Shown: in pieces, positions 15,913-23,753 of the stretch
How positions within the stretch are numbered: the stretch's first letter is position 1
Layout: each line of letters starts with the position of its first letter
Assembly (NCBI GenBank): GCA_036554945.1
Contig: DATBMH010000069.1
Span: 1-64,000, forward strand
DNA: 64,000 bases
DNA from: JACDAN01 sp036554945
GTDB taxonomy: Bacteria > Actinomycetota > Thermoleophilia > Gaiellales > Gaiellaceae
Direction: 5' to 3'
Made by a program: the position numbers and the translations under genes
Notes under the pieces: model-generated
Database searches by the model: none
Seen by the model: only the letters and a program-made list of their open reading frames with translations
What the model was told of the DNA's origin: nothing

Positions 15913-17145
15913 ATGTTGGCTCGACTGACAACAGTGCTCGCCATCGGCCTGCTCGCGCTACCCGCGCCGGCACTCGGCTGGACCTGGCCGGCTCCCGGCG
16001 AGGTCGTGCGCGGCTTCGACTACGGCGGCGGGCCGTATACGGCGAGCGGTCACCGCGGGATCGACATCGCCGGCCCGTCCGGCTGGGCGGTGAAGGCGCC
16101 CGCCGCGGGCCGTGTCTGGTTCGCCGGATCGCTGCCGTCGAACGGTCGGACGATCTCGATCCGGACCGCCGACGGCTGGGCGGTGACGCTGACGCATCTC
16201 GGCTCGATCACGGTGTCCGCCGGCGACGGCGTCGCGGAGGGCGAGCCTGTCGGGACGATCGGAGAGAGCGAGGACGGCGGGCCGCCCCACGTGCAGCTGG
16301 GGACCCGTCGCGCTGACGACCCGCGCGGCTACGTCGACCCTCTGACGCTCCTGCCGCTGCGCGAGGCCGCGCCGGCCCCGGCGGCAGTCCCGGTGGCACC
16401 GGCGCCCGTCGCACAGTCCGTTGCGGCTGCCGGTCCCGTGACGAGCGCGGCGCCGGATGCGGCGCGAGAGCCGCGCCATGCGACGGCGCCTGCGGGTGTG
16501 GCGGCGGTGTCGGCGCGGCGGCCTCGTTCGGCGAGGTCCGCGCCCACCGCCTCCGTGCGCCCTCGGAGGGCCCGCTCCACCCGGCCCGCAGCCCGCCCCA
16601 CCCAGACAGCGAAGCCGGCCGCGGCAGCGGCGCCGGGGCGCGTCGCGACCCCCGCGCCGGCGACGGCGAAGCCCGCGGGACGACCCGCGACGCGACCGGC
16701 GGTCCGCCTTCCGGTCCCGCCGCCGGCCGACGCCCCGACCGAGATGCCGAGCCCTCCGAAGCTCACGCCCGCGCCCGGTAGCTCGCGGCCGCCGTGGTCG
16801 CTCGGCCTCGCCGCGCTGCTCACGCTGCTGGCCCTCGGGGCGCTCTTGCGGAGTGGTCAGCGCGCTCGGGTGACCCGGAGGCCCACACCTATCATGAGCG
16901 CCGATGAGCTTCTACCTGACAACGCCGATCTACTACGTGAACTCGACGCCGCACATCGGGCATGCGTACACGACGCTCGCGGCGGACATCCTGGTGCGCC
17001 ATCACCGGCAGCGAGGCGAGGACACGTTCTTCCTCACTGGCACGGACGAGCACGCGTCCAAGGTGTACCGGGTCGCCGAGGAGCAGGGCCTCGACCCGAA
17101 GGTCTACGTCGACCAGATCGCAGAGAAGTGGCGCGAGGTCCCTGA
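15913..17145 (+). CDS. LytM/M23-like exported protein, probably catalytically degenerate
   Basis: 410 residues. Signal peptide at 1-22 (ending ALPAPALG), M23 domain at 25-150, a long Ala/Pro/Arg linker and a membrane helix near 300-320. HRGIDIAGPSG supplies the first zinc ligands, but the usual HLH second motif is PPHVQLG, so one His is Gln and zinc binding is doubtful; such LytM domains often act as hydrolase activators or binders. The frame stays open 242 bp into metG before a stop, so the last 80 residues are probably out-of-frame noise or a true long overlap. Confidence 0.78.
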   Translation: MLARLTTVLAIGLLALPAPALGWTWPAPGEVVRGFDYGGGPYTASGHRGIDIAGPSGWAVKAPAAGRVWFAGSLPSNGRTISIRTADGWAVTLTHLGSITVSAGDGVAEGEPVGTIGESEDGGPPHVQLGTRRADDPRGYVDPLTLLPLREAAPAPAAVPVAPAPVAQSVAAAGPVTSAAPDAAREPRHATAPAGVAAVSARRPRSARSAPTASVRPRRARSTRPAARPTQTAKPAAAAAPGRVATPAPATAKPAGRPATRPAVRLPVPPPADAPTEMPSPPKLTPAPGSSRPPWSLGLAALLTLLALGALLRSGQRARVTRRPTPIMSADELLPDNADLLRELDAAHRACVHDARGGHPGAPSPAARRGHVLPHWHGRARVQGVPGRRGAGPRPEGLRRPDRREVARGP

Positions 17146-18421
17146 GCTCGTCGGCGCCGACATCGACTTCTTCATCCGGACGACGGACGAGGGTCACAAG
17201 GCGTTCGTGCAGGACTTCGTGCAGCGGATCTACGACAACGGCGACATCTACGAGGACACGTACGCCGGGCTGTACTGCGTCGGCTGCGAGGCCTTCAAGT
17301 CCGAGGACGAGCTGGTCGACGGCAAGTGCCCCGAGCACGACACCGTCCCGGAGTGGATCGAGGAGAAGAACTACTTCTTCCGGCTGTCGAAGTACCAGGA
17401 GCCGCTCCTGAGGCTCTACGACGAGCGGCCCGACTTCGTCGTCCCCGACTTCCGGCGCAACGAGGCCCGCAGCTTCATCGAGGCCGGGCTCCAGGACTTC
17501 AGCCTCAGCCGGGCGGGCCAGCCGTGGGGCGTCCCGGTCCCGTGGGACCAGGGCCAGGTCGTCTACGTCTGGGTCGACGCGCTCATCAACTACCTCAGCG
17601 CGCTCGCCTATGCGCGGCCGGGGGAGGATTTGCGCGACCGCTACTGGCCGCACGTGCGCCACCTGATCGCGAAGGACATCCTCCGCTTCCACTGCGTGTT
17701 CTGGCCCGCGCTGCTGCTGTCGGCGGGCTACGAGGTGCCGCGGCGGATCTACGTCCACGGCTACCTGCTCCTCAACGAGCGCAAGATCGGCAAGTCCCTC
17801 GGCAACGTGATCGACCCGCTCGAGCTGGTCGACGTCTACGGGTCGGACGCAGTTCGGTACTGGGCGACGCGCTCGGTGCAGTTCGGCCAGGACGGGTCGG
17901 TCTCGATCGACTCGCTCCACGAGCGCTACGAGCGCGAGCTGGGCAACGACCTCGGGAATCTCGTCTCCCGGACGACGGCGATGATCGCCAAGTACCGCGA
18001 CGGCCGGATTCCGGTCGCACCCGGCGCCGAAGGTGCGCCCTCGCTCGGCCACCTCGCCGGCGAGGTCTCGGGGCGCCTGGACGACTTCGATCTCACCGGG
18101 GCGATCGACGCGATCTGGGACTCGGTCCGCGCGCTGAACAAGTTCGTCACCGACACGAAGCCGTGGGAGCTGGCGAGAGACGAGGCGAACGCGGAGCGGC
18201 TCGACCAGGTGCTCTACGCGCTCGCCGACGGCCTGCGGGTGGTCGCAGTTGCGATCTCCGCGTATCTGCCGGAGACCGCACCGCAGATCCTCCGCGCACT
18301 CGGCCAGCCGGACGACGTGGAGTGGTCCCGCGTCGAGCCGGGCCTGACGGTCGAGGCGCAGGATGTCGGGCCGGCGCCGCCGCTCTTCCCGCGCGTCGAA
18401 GCGCCGCTCGCCGCTGCGTGA
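16904..18421 (+). CDS. metG: Methionyl-tRNA synthetase
   Basis: 505 residues. It charges tRNA-Met. Class I signature PHIGHAYTTLAADILVRHH near residue 16, a zinc knuckle at about 125-147 (CVGCEAFKSEDEL, then CPEH), a WVDALINYLSALAYA helix and the KMSKS loop as KIGKSLGNVIDP, in which the third residue is Gly rather than Ser. The anticodon-binding helical domain follows; there is no C-terminal EMAP domain. TATCAT lies eight bases before the ATG, inside the end of the LytM-like frame, giving a leaderless-type start. Confidence 0.95.
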   Translation: MSFYLTTPIYYVNSTPHIGHAYTTLAADILVRHHRQRGEDTFFLTGTDEHASKVYRVAEEQGLDPKVYVDQIAEKWREVPELVGADIDFFIRTTDEGHKAFVQDFVQRIYDNGDIYEDTYAGLYCVGCEAFKSEDELVDGKCPEHDTVPEWIEEKNYFFRLSKYQEPLLRLYDERPDFVVPDFRRNEARSFIEAGLQDFSLSRAGQPWGVPVPWDQGQVVYVWVDALINYLSALAYARPGEDLRDRYWPHVRHLIAKDILRFHCVFWPALLLSAGYEVPRRIYVHGYLLLNERKIGKSLGNVIDPLELVDVYGSDAVRYWATRSVQFGQDGSVSIDSLHERYERELGNDLGNLVSRTTAMIAKYRDGRIPVAPGAEGAPSLGHLAGEVSGRLDDFDLTGAIDAIWDSVRALNKFVTDTKPWELARDEANAERLDQVLYALADGLRVVAVAISAYLPETAPQILRALGQPDDVEWSRVEPGLTVEAQDVGPAPPLFPRVEAPLAAA

Positions 18422-19152
18422 TCGACACGCACGCGCATCTGCACGCGTGCGCGGATCCGATCGACGAGCTGGTCGCACGAGCCCGTGACGCGGGCGTCGA
18501 CCGCATCCTCGAGGTGGGCGCGTGGCCGGGGACGTGGCCGCAGGTGGTCGAGTTCTGCGCCAGGACCGAGGGCGTCTTCCCGATCCTCGGAATCCACCCG
18601 CACGAAGCCGGCGACGCCAACCCGACGCAGCTCGAGGCGCTGCGCGACCTCGACCCCGTCGCCGTCGGCGAAACCGGGCTCGACTACTACCGGGACTACG
18701 CGCCGCGCGAGGCCCAGCGCCAGCTCTTCCAGGCGCACCTCGCGCTTGCCGAGGAGCTCGGGAAGCCGGTCGTCATCCATTGCCGGGCGGCCGACGCGGA
18801 CGTGGCGCGCGCGCTCGGGGACTACGAGGGGACGGTGATCCTGCACTGCTTCTCGTCGCCGGGCCTCCTCGAGCCGGCGCTGGCGCGCGACTACTACGTC
18901 TCGTTCGCCGGCAACGTCACGTTCCCGAACGCGTACGACCTGCGGACGGCGGCGAGGGAGATCCCGGACGACCGGCTGCTCGCCGAGACGGACAGCCCGT
19001 ACCTTGCACCCCAGCCGCGGCGGGGGCGGCCGAACGAGCCCGCGAACGTCGTCCACACCGTCGCGGCCCTCGCGGAGCTTCGCGGCACCGACCCCGAGAC
19101 GCTCGCGGCGCAGCTCGACCGCAACGCCGACGCGGCGTTCGGCCTCGCGTGA
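18418..19152 (+). CDS. tatD: TatD-family metal-dependent hydrolase
   Basis: 244 residues from GTG 18418 (GTGA overlap with metG). TIM-barrel amidohydrolase: DTHAHLHA, LGIHPHEAGDA, VGETGLDYYRDYAPRE, VIHCRAADADV, LHCFSSPG and ETDSPYLAPQP provide the metal ligands in order. TatD proteins are 3'-5' DNA/RNA exonucleases linked to DNA repair. The metG-tatD-rsmA-ispE order is a classic gram-positive arrangement, with all four here joined by 4-bp overlaps. Confidence 0.94.
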   Translation: MIDTHAHLHACADPIDELVARARDAGVDRILEVGAWPGTWPQVVEFCARTEGVFPILGIHPHEAGDANPTQLEALRDLDPVAVGETGLDYYRDYAPREAQRQLFQAHLALAEELGKPVVIHCRAADADVARALGDYEGTVILHCFSSPGLLEPALARDYYVSFAGNVTFPNAYDLRTAAREIPDDRLLAETDSPYLAPQPRRGRPNEPANVVHTVAALAELRGTDPETLAAQLDRNADAAFGLA

Positions 19153-19937
19153 CCGAGCTCCCGACCCCGAGCAAGGAGCTCGGCCAGCACTTCCTCGTCG
19201 ACGAGAACATCGTCCGTGTGATCGGCCGGCTCTCGGATCTGAGCACCGGCGATGTCGTGCTCGAGATCGGCCCGGGCCAGGGCGTCCTGACGGCGTTCCT
19301 CGCCGAGCACGCCGGTCTCGTCCACGCGGTCGAGCTCGACCGGCGGCTCGAGCCGCATCTCGAGTCGCGGTTCGGCGAGGCGGAGAACGTGCGGCTCCAC
19401 TTCGCCGACGCCCTCGACCTCGACCCTTCGGCGCTGGACCCGCCGCCGGCGAAGCTCGTCGCGAACCTGCCGTACAACGTCGCGACGCCGATCGTCGTCG
19501 AGAGCCTCGAGCGGCTTAAGACCGTGGACTTCTGGTGCGTGATGGTCCAGCGCGAGGTGGCGGACCGGTTCTTCGCCGAGCCGGGAACGAAGGCGTACGG
19601 CGCGGTGTCCGTCCTCATCCAGCTCGCGGCGGAGCGGACGGGGTCGCACCCGGTCTCCCGCGAGGTCTTCCGGCCGAGGCCCAACGTCGACTCGATGCTC
19701 GTCGCCTTCCGGCGACGCGAGACCGCGCCCCGCGTTCCCTGGCCGGAGCTCAAGCGCGTCGTGGAGGCGTCGTTCGCGCACCGGAGAAAGCGCCTCCCGA
19801 ACTCGCTCGAGCTGGCCGGGCTCGCCGACCGTGCCACGGCCGAAACGGCACTCGAGGCGATCGGCAAGCCGCCGTCCACGCGCGCCGAGGAGCTGACGCC
19901 GTCCGAGTTCGTCGACCTCGCCGAAGCCCTCGTGTGA
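19149..19937 (+). CDS. rsmA: 16S rRNA (A1518/A1519-N6)-dimethyltransferase
   Basis: 262 residues from GTG 19149 (GTGA overlap with tatD). KsgA landmarks: KELGQHFLVDENIVR at the N-terminus, VLEIGPGQGVLTAFLAEH (SAM loop), VANLPYNVATPIV (catalytic NLPY), VFRPRPNVDSMLVAF, and a C-terminal helical domain with FAHRRKRLPNSL. It dimethylates two adenosines in helix 45, a late 30S maturation checkpoint. The ispE start overlaps its stop. Confidence 0.95.
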   Translation: MTELPTPSKELGQHFLVDENIVRVIGRLSDLSTGDVVLEIGPGQGVLTAFLAEHAGLVHAVELDRRLEPHLESRFGEAENVRLHFADALDLDPSALDPPPAKLVANLPYNVATPIVVESLERLKTVDFWCVMVQREVADRFFAEPGTKAYGAVSVLIQLAAERTGSHPVSREVFRPRPNVDSMLVAFRRRETAPRVPWPELKRVVEASFAHRRKRLPNSLELAGLADRATAETALEAIGKPPSTRAEELTPSEFVDLAEALV

Positions 19938-20734
19938 CCGAGCTCCTCGCACCGGCCAAGCTGAACCTCGCCCTCGTCGTCGGGCCGCGGCGGCGCGACG
20001 GCATGCACGAGGTCGCGACCGTCCTCCAGCGGATCGGGCTGGCCGACACGCTCTCGCTCGAGCCTGCCCAGGCGCTCCTCGTCGAGGGCTTCCCCGAGGA
20101 CACGCTTGTCCGCCGCGCCCTCGAGCTCGTCTCGACGCGCGCCGGCGTCGACCCGGCCTGGCGTGTGACGATCGAGAAGCGGATCCCGGTCGCCGCCGGC
20201 CTCGGGGGCGGCAGCTCGGACGCCGCGGCCGCACTGCGCCTCGCCAGCGACACGCTCGAGCGCCCGCTGGCCGACGGTGAGCTCCACGCGCTCGCGGCGG
20301 AGCTCGGCGCCGACGTCCCGTTCTTCCTGACCCGAGGGCCACAGCTCGGCGAGGCGGACGGGACCCGGCTGAGCCCGCTCGACCTCCCGCAGGACTACTG
20401 GATCGTCCTCGTGCTCCCAGCCGGGGAACGAAAGGCCTCGACCGCGGCCGTGTACGAGGCGTTCGACCGGCGGAGCGGGCACGAGGGGTTCGAGCAACGC
20501 CGGGACGAGCTCCGGCGCGCAGTCGTCCTCGGCGACCTCGCTGCGCTGCCGGCGAACGACCTCGCGTCCTCGCCGCTCGCGGACGCGCTCCGCGAGCTGG
20601 GCGCGTTCCGCGCCGACGTCACCGGCGCCGGCCCGGTGGTCTACGGGCTCTTCGCCGAGGAGTCGGAGGCGGTCACCGCCGCCGCCGCGCTGCAGCGTCG
20701 AGGCGACGTCTGGGTGGCGACGACCGGGTGGTAG
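19934..20734 (+). CDS. ispE: 4-diphosphocytidyl-2-C-methyl-D-erythritol kinase
   Basis: 266 residues from GTG 19934 (GTGA overlap with rsmA). GHMP kinase: APAKLNLALVVGPRRRDGMH at the N-terminus, phosphate loop PVAAGLGGGSSDAAAALRL near 95, ADVPFFLTRGP, and VTGAGPVVYGLF near the C-terminus. It performs the ATP-dependent step of the MEP isoprenoid pathway, the usual route in actinobacteria. It ends the four-gene run starting at metG. Confidence 0.94.
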   Translation: MTELLAPAKLNLALVVGPRRRDGMHEVATVLQRIGLADTLSLEPAQALLVEGFPEDTLVRRALELVSTRAGVDPAWRVTIEKRIPVAAGLGGGSSDAAAALRLASDTLERPLADGELHALAAELGADVPFFLTRGPQLGEADGTRLSPLDLPQDYWIVLVLPAGERKASTAAVYEAFDRRSGHEGFEQRRDELRRAVVLGDLAALPANDLASSPLADALRELGAFRADVTGAGPVVYGLFAEESEAVTAAAALQRRGDVWVATTGW

Positions 20735-20744
20735 CGTGGCGGCG

Positions 20745-21098
20745 GTGATCGAGCAGCCCGTCCTCGAGCACCGTTCGACCCGCGGCGGCCGCTGGCTCCG
20801 GCGCAACCGGACCACGTTTGCGGTGGTCATCGCGCTCGTCGAGGCGATCCTCCTCGTCGCAGGCGGGATCAACCGCCCGCTTGCGCTGGTGGTCGCCGTC
20901 GCGGTCATCGTCGGCTACCTCTGGCTCGGTCGGCAGTTGCGCCCGCAGGTCGCGCACGACGTCTTCTGGATCGCAGCGGTGTCGCAGGCGCTCGTCGCGC
21001 TCGTGCCGCTGCTCCTCGCAGTGCTGACGGCCCTCGCGGTCGTGGCGATCGCGGTGCTGGCCGTGGTCGCGCTCGTCGTCCTCTTCAGCCGCCGATAG
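20745..21098 (+). CDS. Four-helix membrane protein of unknown function
   Basis: About 117 residues from GTG 20745. A GTG at 20736 would add three, but TAGCGT (20732-20737) overlaps it and is spaced seven bases from the later GTG as in other leaderless genes. After a basic N-terminus (RSTRGGRWLRRNR) there are helices at about 25-43, 45-60, 75-95 and 97-115, the last two almost wholly Ala, Val and Leu. No family is recognised. It follows ispE immediately and precedes the tRNA region. Confidence 0.6.
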   Translation: MIEQPVLEHRSTRGGRWLRRNRTTFAVVIALVEAILLVAGGINRPLALVVAVAVIVGYLWLGRQLRPQVAHDVFWIAAVSQALVALVPLLLAVLTALAVVAIAVLAVVALVVLFSRR

Positions 21099-21128
21099 AC
21101 TCATTCCCTGGTCGGCACCAACCTCTTT

Positions 21129-21156
21129 TGGGGCGTAGCCAAGTGCTGAGGCGTCG
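21129..21156 (+). repeat. tRNA-Gln 5'-half-like fragment
   Basis: Bases 21129-21145 (TGGGGCGTAGCCAAGTG) are identical to the first 17 bases of the real tRNA-Gln at 21258, and similarity fades through the D-arm (CTGAGGC versus GTAAGGC). The anticodon and T arms cannot be formed. It looks like a truncated duplicate or a decayed tRNA gene 129 bp before the intact one. Confidence 0.65.
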
Positions 21157-21174
21157 CTTGCGATGCCGATTGGA

Positions 21175-21199
21175 GGCCCGGCGGCTTCGCCGGCGGGCC
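21175..21199 (+). terminator. Strong GC hairpin before tRNA-Gln
   Basis: GGCCCG-G-CGGC pairs with GCCG-G-CGGGCC around a TTC loop: ten pairs with one internal mismatch, followed by TTGTTCG. It is probably the terminator of the preceding membrane-protein transcript or of the tRNA-like fragment. Confidence 0.55.
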
Positions 21200-21257
21200 G
21201 TTGTTCGAAGCGTCACCACGCCGCTGGCAGACTTGATCTCGTTGGCCATCGAATCGG

Positions 21258-21331
21258 TGGGGCGTAGCCAAGTGGTAAGGCAGCGGGTTTTGGTCCCGCG
21301 ATCCCAGGTTCGAATCCTGGCGCCCCAGCCA
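21258..21331 (+). tRNA. tRNA-Gln (anticodon TTG)
   Basis: A complete cloverleaf: acceptor TGGGGCG/CGCCCCA, D-arm GCCAAGTGGTAAGGC, anticodon stem GCGGG/CCCGC with a seven-base loop TTTTGGT placing TTG at positions 34-36, T-arm CCAGGTTCGAATCCTGG, discriminator G at 21328 and an encoded CCA at 21329-21331. It decodes CAA (and CAG by wobble). It sits 15 bp before glmU. Confidence 0.97.
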
Positions 21332-21345
21332 TTGCGCGAGAGCCC

Positions 21346-22698
21346 GTGAACGGATCGGAACTGGCAGCCGTCATTCTTGCGGGGGGCCTCGGCACGCGGA
21401 TGAAGTCGGCGACGCCGAAGCACCTCCATCCGCTGCTCGGCCGCCGCCTCGTCGACTGGGTCGTCGACGCGGCCCGCGGGCTCGACCCGGCGCGCCTCGT
21501 CGTGGTCACGTCACCCGACTTCGCCGACGCGTTCGACGGTGTCGACGTGGCCTTGCAGGAAACACCTAACGGGACCGGCGATGCGCTCGCCTCCGCGAAA
21601 GACGCGCTCGGCGCGCACACCGGAGAGGTCCTGGTGCTCTCGGGCGACTCGCCGCTCCTACGGCCGGAGACCCTCGCCGACCTGCTCGCGACGCACCTGC
21701 AGGCGGAAGCGGCCGCCACCGTCCTCACGTTCCGGAAGGACGATCCCGGGAGCTACGGGCGGATCGTCCGCGGCGACGGCGGCGTCATCCAGGCCATCGT
21801 CGAGGCGACCGACGCGTCGCCGGAGCAGCTCGCGATCGACGAGGTCAACTCGTCGATCTACGTCTTTCGCGGGGAGGCGCTGTGGCCCGCGCTCGACCGG
21901 CTCGACCCGGCGAACGCCCAGGGCGAGCTCTACCTCACCGACGTCGTGCGGCTGCTGGCCGACGCCGGTGAGCGCGTCGTGGCACACGAGGCGGCCGACC
22001 CGAAGGAGCCCGAGGGCGTGAACACCCGCGTCGAGCTCGCCTTGGCGGCCGCGGCGCTGCGCGACCGGATCAACGAGGCGCACATGCTCGCCGGGGTCAC
22101 GATCGTCGATCCGGGGACGGCCTGGATCGAGCCCACGGTCGAGATCGAGCCGGACGCGGTGATCGGTCCGTTCACGGTTCTGAACGGCCAGACGCGCGTC
22201 GGCGAAGGTGCGAGCGTCGGCCCGCACGTGGTGGCCGTGGACGCTGTGATCGGCCCCCGTGCCCTGGTCGGTCCGTTCTGTTACCTTCGCCCCGGCACGG
22301 TTCTCGAGGCGGGCTCGAAGGCGGGCACATTCGTGGAGATCAAGAACTCGCGGGTGGGCGAGGGCACGAAGGTGCCCCACCTGTCCTATATCGGCGACGC
22401 CGACATCGGCGAGGCGACGAACATCGCCGCGGGCAACATCACCGTCAACTACCCGCACACGCCGGGGGAACCCAAGGGCCGCACGACGATCGGCAAGAAC
22501 GTCAGGACCGGGGTCCAGAATTCGTTCGTTGCTCCGGTCGAGATTGGCGACGGTGCTTGGGTTGCGGCGGGATCGGTCATCACGAAAGACGTCCCGCCCG
22601 GCGCGCTCGCCGTCGCGCGTGCGCGGCAGGAAAACAAGGAGGGGTACGCCACCCGTGGAGCCGAGGGAACCGAAGGAGTCGCCGGTGACGACGACTGA
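21346..22698 (+). CDS. glmU: Bifunctional UDP-N-acetylglucosamine pyrophosphorylase / glucosamine-1-phosphate acetyltransferase
   Basis: 450 residues from GTG 21346. Pyrophosphorylase half: AAVILAGGLGTRMKSATPK, QETPNGTGDALASA, LSGDSPLLRPETL. The second half is a left-handed beta helix with hexapeptide repeats (IGPFTVLNGQTRVGEGASVG, GTFVEIKNSRVGEGTKVPHL, GDADIGEATNIAAGNITVNY). It makes UDP-GlcNAc for peptidoglycan and wall polymers. The C-terminal end overlaps prs by 14 bp; glmU-prs pairing is common in gram-positives. Confidence 0.96.
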   Translation: MNGSELAAVILAGGLGTRMKSATPKHLHPLLGRRLVDWVVDAARGLDPARLVVVTSPDFADAFDGVDVALQETPNGTGDALASAKDALGAHTGEVLVLSGDSPLLRPETLADLLATHLQAEAAATVLTFRKDDPGSYGRIVRGDGGVIQAIVEATDASPEQLAIDEVNSSIYVFRGEALWPALDRLDPANAQGELYLTDVVRLLADAGERVVAHEAADPKEPEGVNTRVELALAAAALRDRINEAHMLAGVTIVDPGTAWIEPTVEIEPDAVIGPFTVLNGQTRVGEGASVGPHVVAVDAVIGPRALVGPFCYLRPGTVLEAGSKAGTFVEIKNSRVGEGTKVPHLSYIGDADIGEATNIAAGNITVNYPHTPGEPKGRTTIGKNVRTGVQNSFVAPVEIGDGAWVAAGSVITKDVPPGALAVARARQENKEGYATRGAEGTEGVAGDDD

Positions 22699-23746
22699 GC
22701 TCGCCCCGCTGCCCGGCCTCGAGGCGCCCGCGACGCAGGCGACCCCCAAGCCGCAGAACTGGCTCGAGCGCGGGCCGTCCAAGCGGCTGATGCTCGTGTC
22801 GGGCCGGTCCCATCCGGACCTCGCCGAGGACATCGCCGGCAAGCTCGGCGTCAACCTCAGCCCGGTCGAGCTGAAGACGTTCGCGAACGGCGAGGTCTAC
22901 TGCCGGTACGAGGAGTCGGTGCGCGGGGCCGACCTCTTCATCGTCCAGTCGTGCGCCGGCGTCGGGAAGGTCAACGCGTACCTCTGGGAGCTCCTGGAGA
23001 TGATCAACGCGGCGAAGCTCGCGTCCGTGAAGCGGGTCACCGCGGTGATGCCCTGGTTCCCGTACTCGCGGCAGGACAAGAAGTCGGCTCCGCGCGAGCC
23101 GATCACGGCGAAGCTCCTCGCGGACGCGCTCGAACGGGCTGCCGGGGTCGACCGCGTGCTCACGATGGACCTGCACACGGGTCAGATCCAGGGCTTCTTC
23201 ACGATCCCCGTCGACCACATGACGGCGCTGCCGCTCTTCGCGCAGTACTTCCGTGACAAGGGGCTCTCGGGCGACAAGGTCGTCTCGGTCTCGCCGGACG
23301 CCGGCCGCGCCAAGCTCGCGCGCCGATTCGGCCAGATGCTCGAGGCCGACCTGGCGATCATGAACAAGACCCGGCCGGCCCACGACCAGGCGTCGATCAC
23401 CGAGGTCATCGGCGACGTCCGCGGGAAGATCGCGCTGATGGGCGACGACATGATCCTCACCGGCGGCACGCTCCTTGCCGGCGCGAAGGCGCTGCGGGAG
23501 AACGGCGCGAAGGAGGTCTACGTCTTCGCGACCCACGGGCACTTCGTCGGCGATGCGCTCGAGAAGCTCACCGACGCCGACGTCACCGAGATCGTCGTGA
23601 CGGACACGGTGCCGCTCAGCCCTCTCGAGCGGCCGGCCAAGCTGACGGTGCTCCCGGTGTCGGGCCTGCTCGCCGACACGATCATGAACGTCTTCGCCGA
23701 CGAGTCCGTCTCGGCAGTCTTCCAGGGCGCGAATCAGCTCTTCTAG
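22685..23746 (+). CDS. prs: Ribose-phosphate pyrophosphokinase (PRPP synthetase)
   Basis: 353 residues from GTG 22685, AAGGAG six bases upstream; a GTG at 22655 would add ten charged residues. A 35-residue N-terminal extension precedes the PRPP synthetase core: LMLVSGRSHPDLAEDIAGKL, SVRGADLFIVQSCAG, PWFPYSRQDKKSAPREPI, DLHTGQIQGFFTIPVDHMTA, VSPDAGRAKLARRF and the PRPP loop GDDMILTGGTLLAGA. It makes PRPP for nucleotides, histidine and tryptophan. The extension is unusual in length. Confidence 0.94.
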   Translation: MTTTELAPLPGLEAPATQATPKPQNWLERGPSKRLMLVSGRSHPDLAEDIAGKLGVNLSPVELKTFANGEVYCRYEESVRGADLFIVQSCAGVGKVNAYLWELLEMINAAKLASVKRVTAVMPWFPYSRQDKKSAPREPITAKLLADALERAAGVDRVLTMDLHTGQIQGFFTIPVDHMTALPLFAQYFRDKGLSGDKVVSVSPDAGRAKLARRFGQMLEADLAIMNKTRPAHDQASITEVIGDVRGKIALMGDDMILTGGTLLAGAKALRENGAKEVYVFATHGHFVGDALEKLTDADVTEIVVTDTVPLSPLERPAKLTVLPVSGLLADTIMNVFADESVSAVFQGANQLF

Positions 23747-23753
23747 GTCCCGG

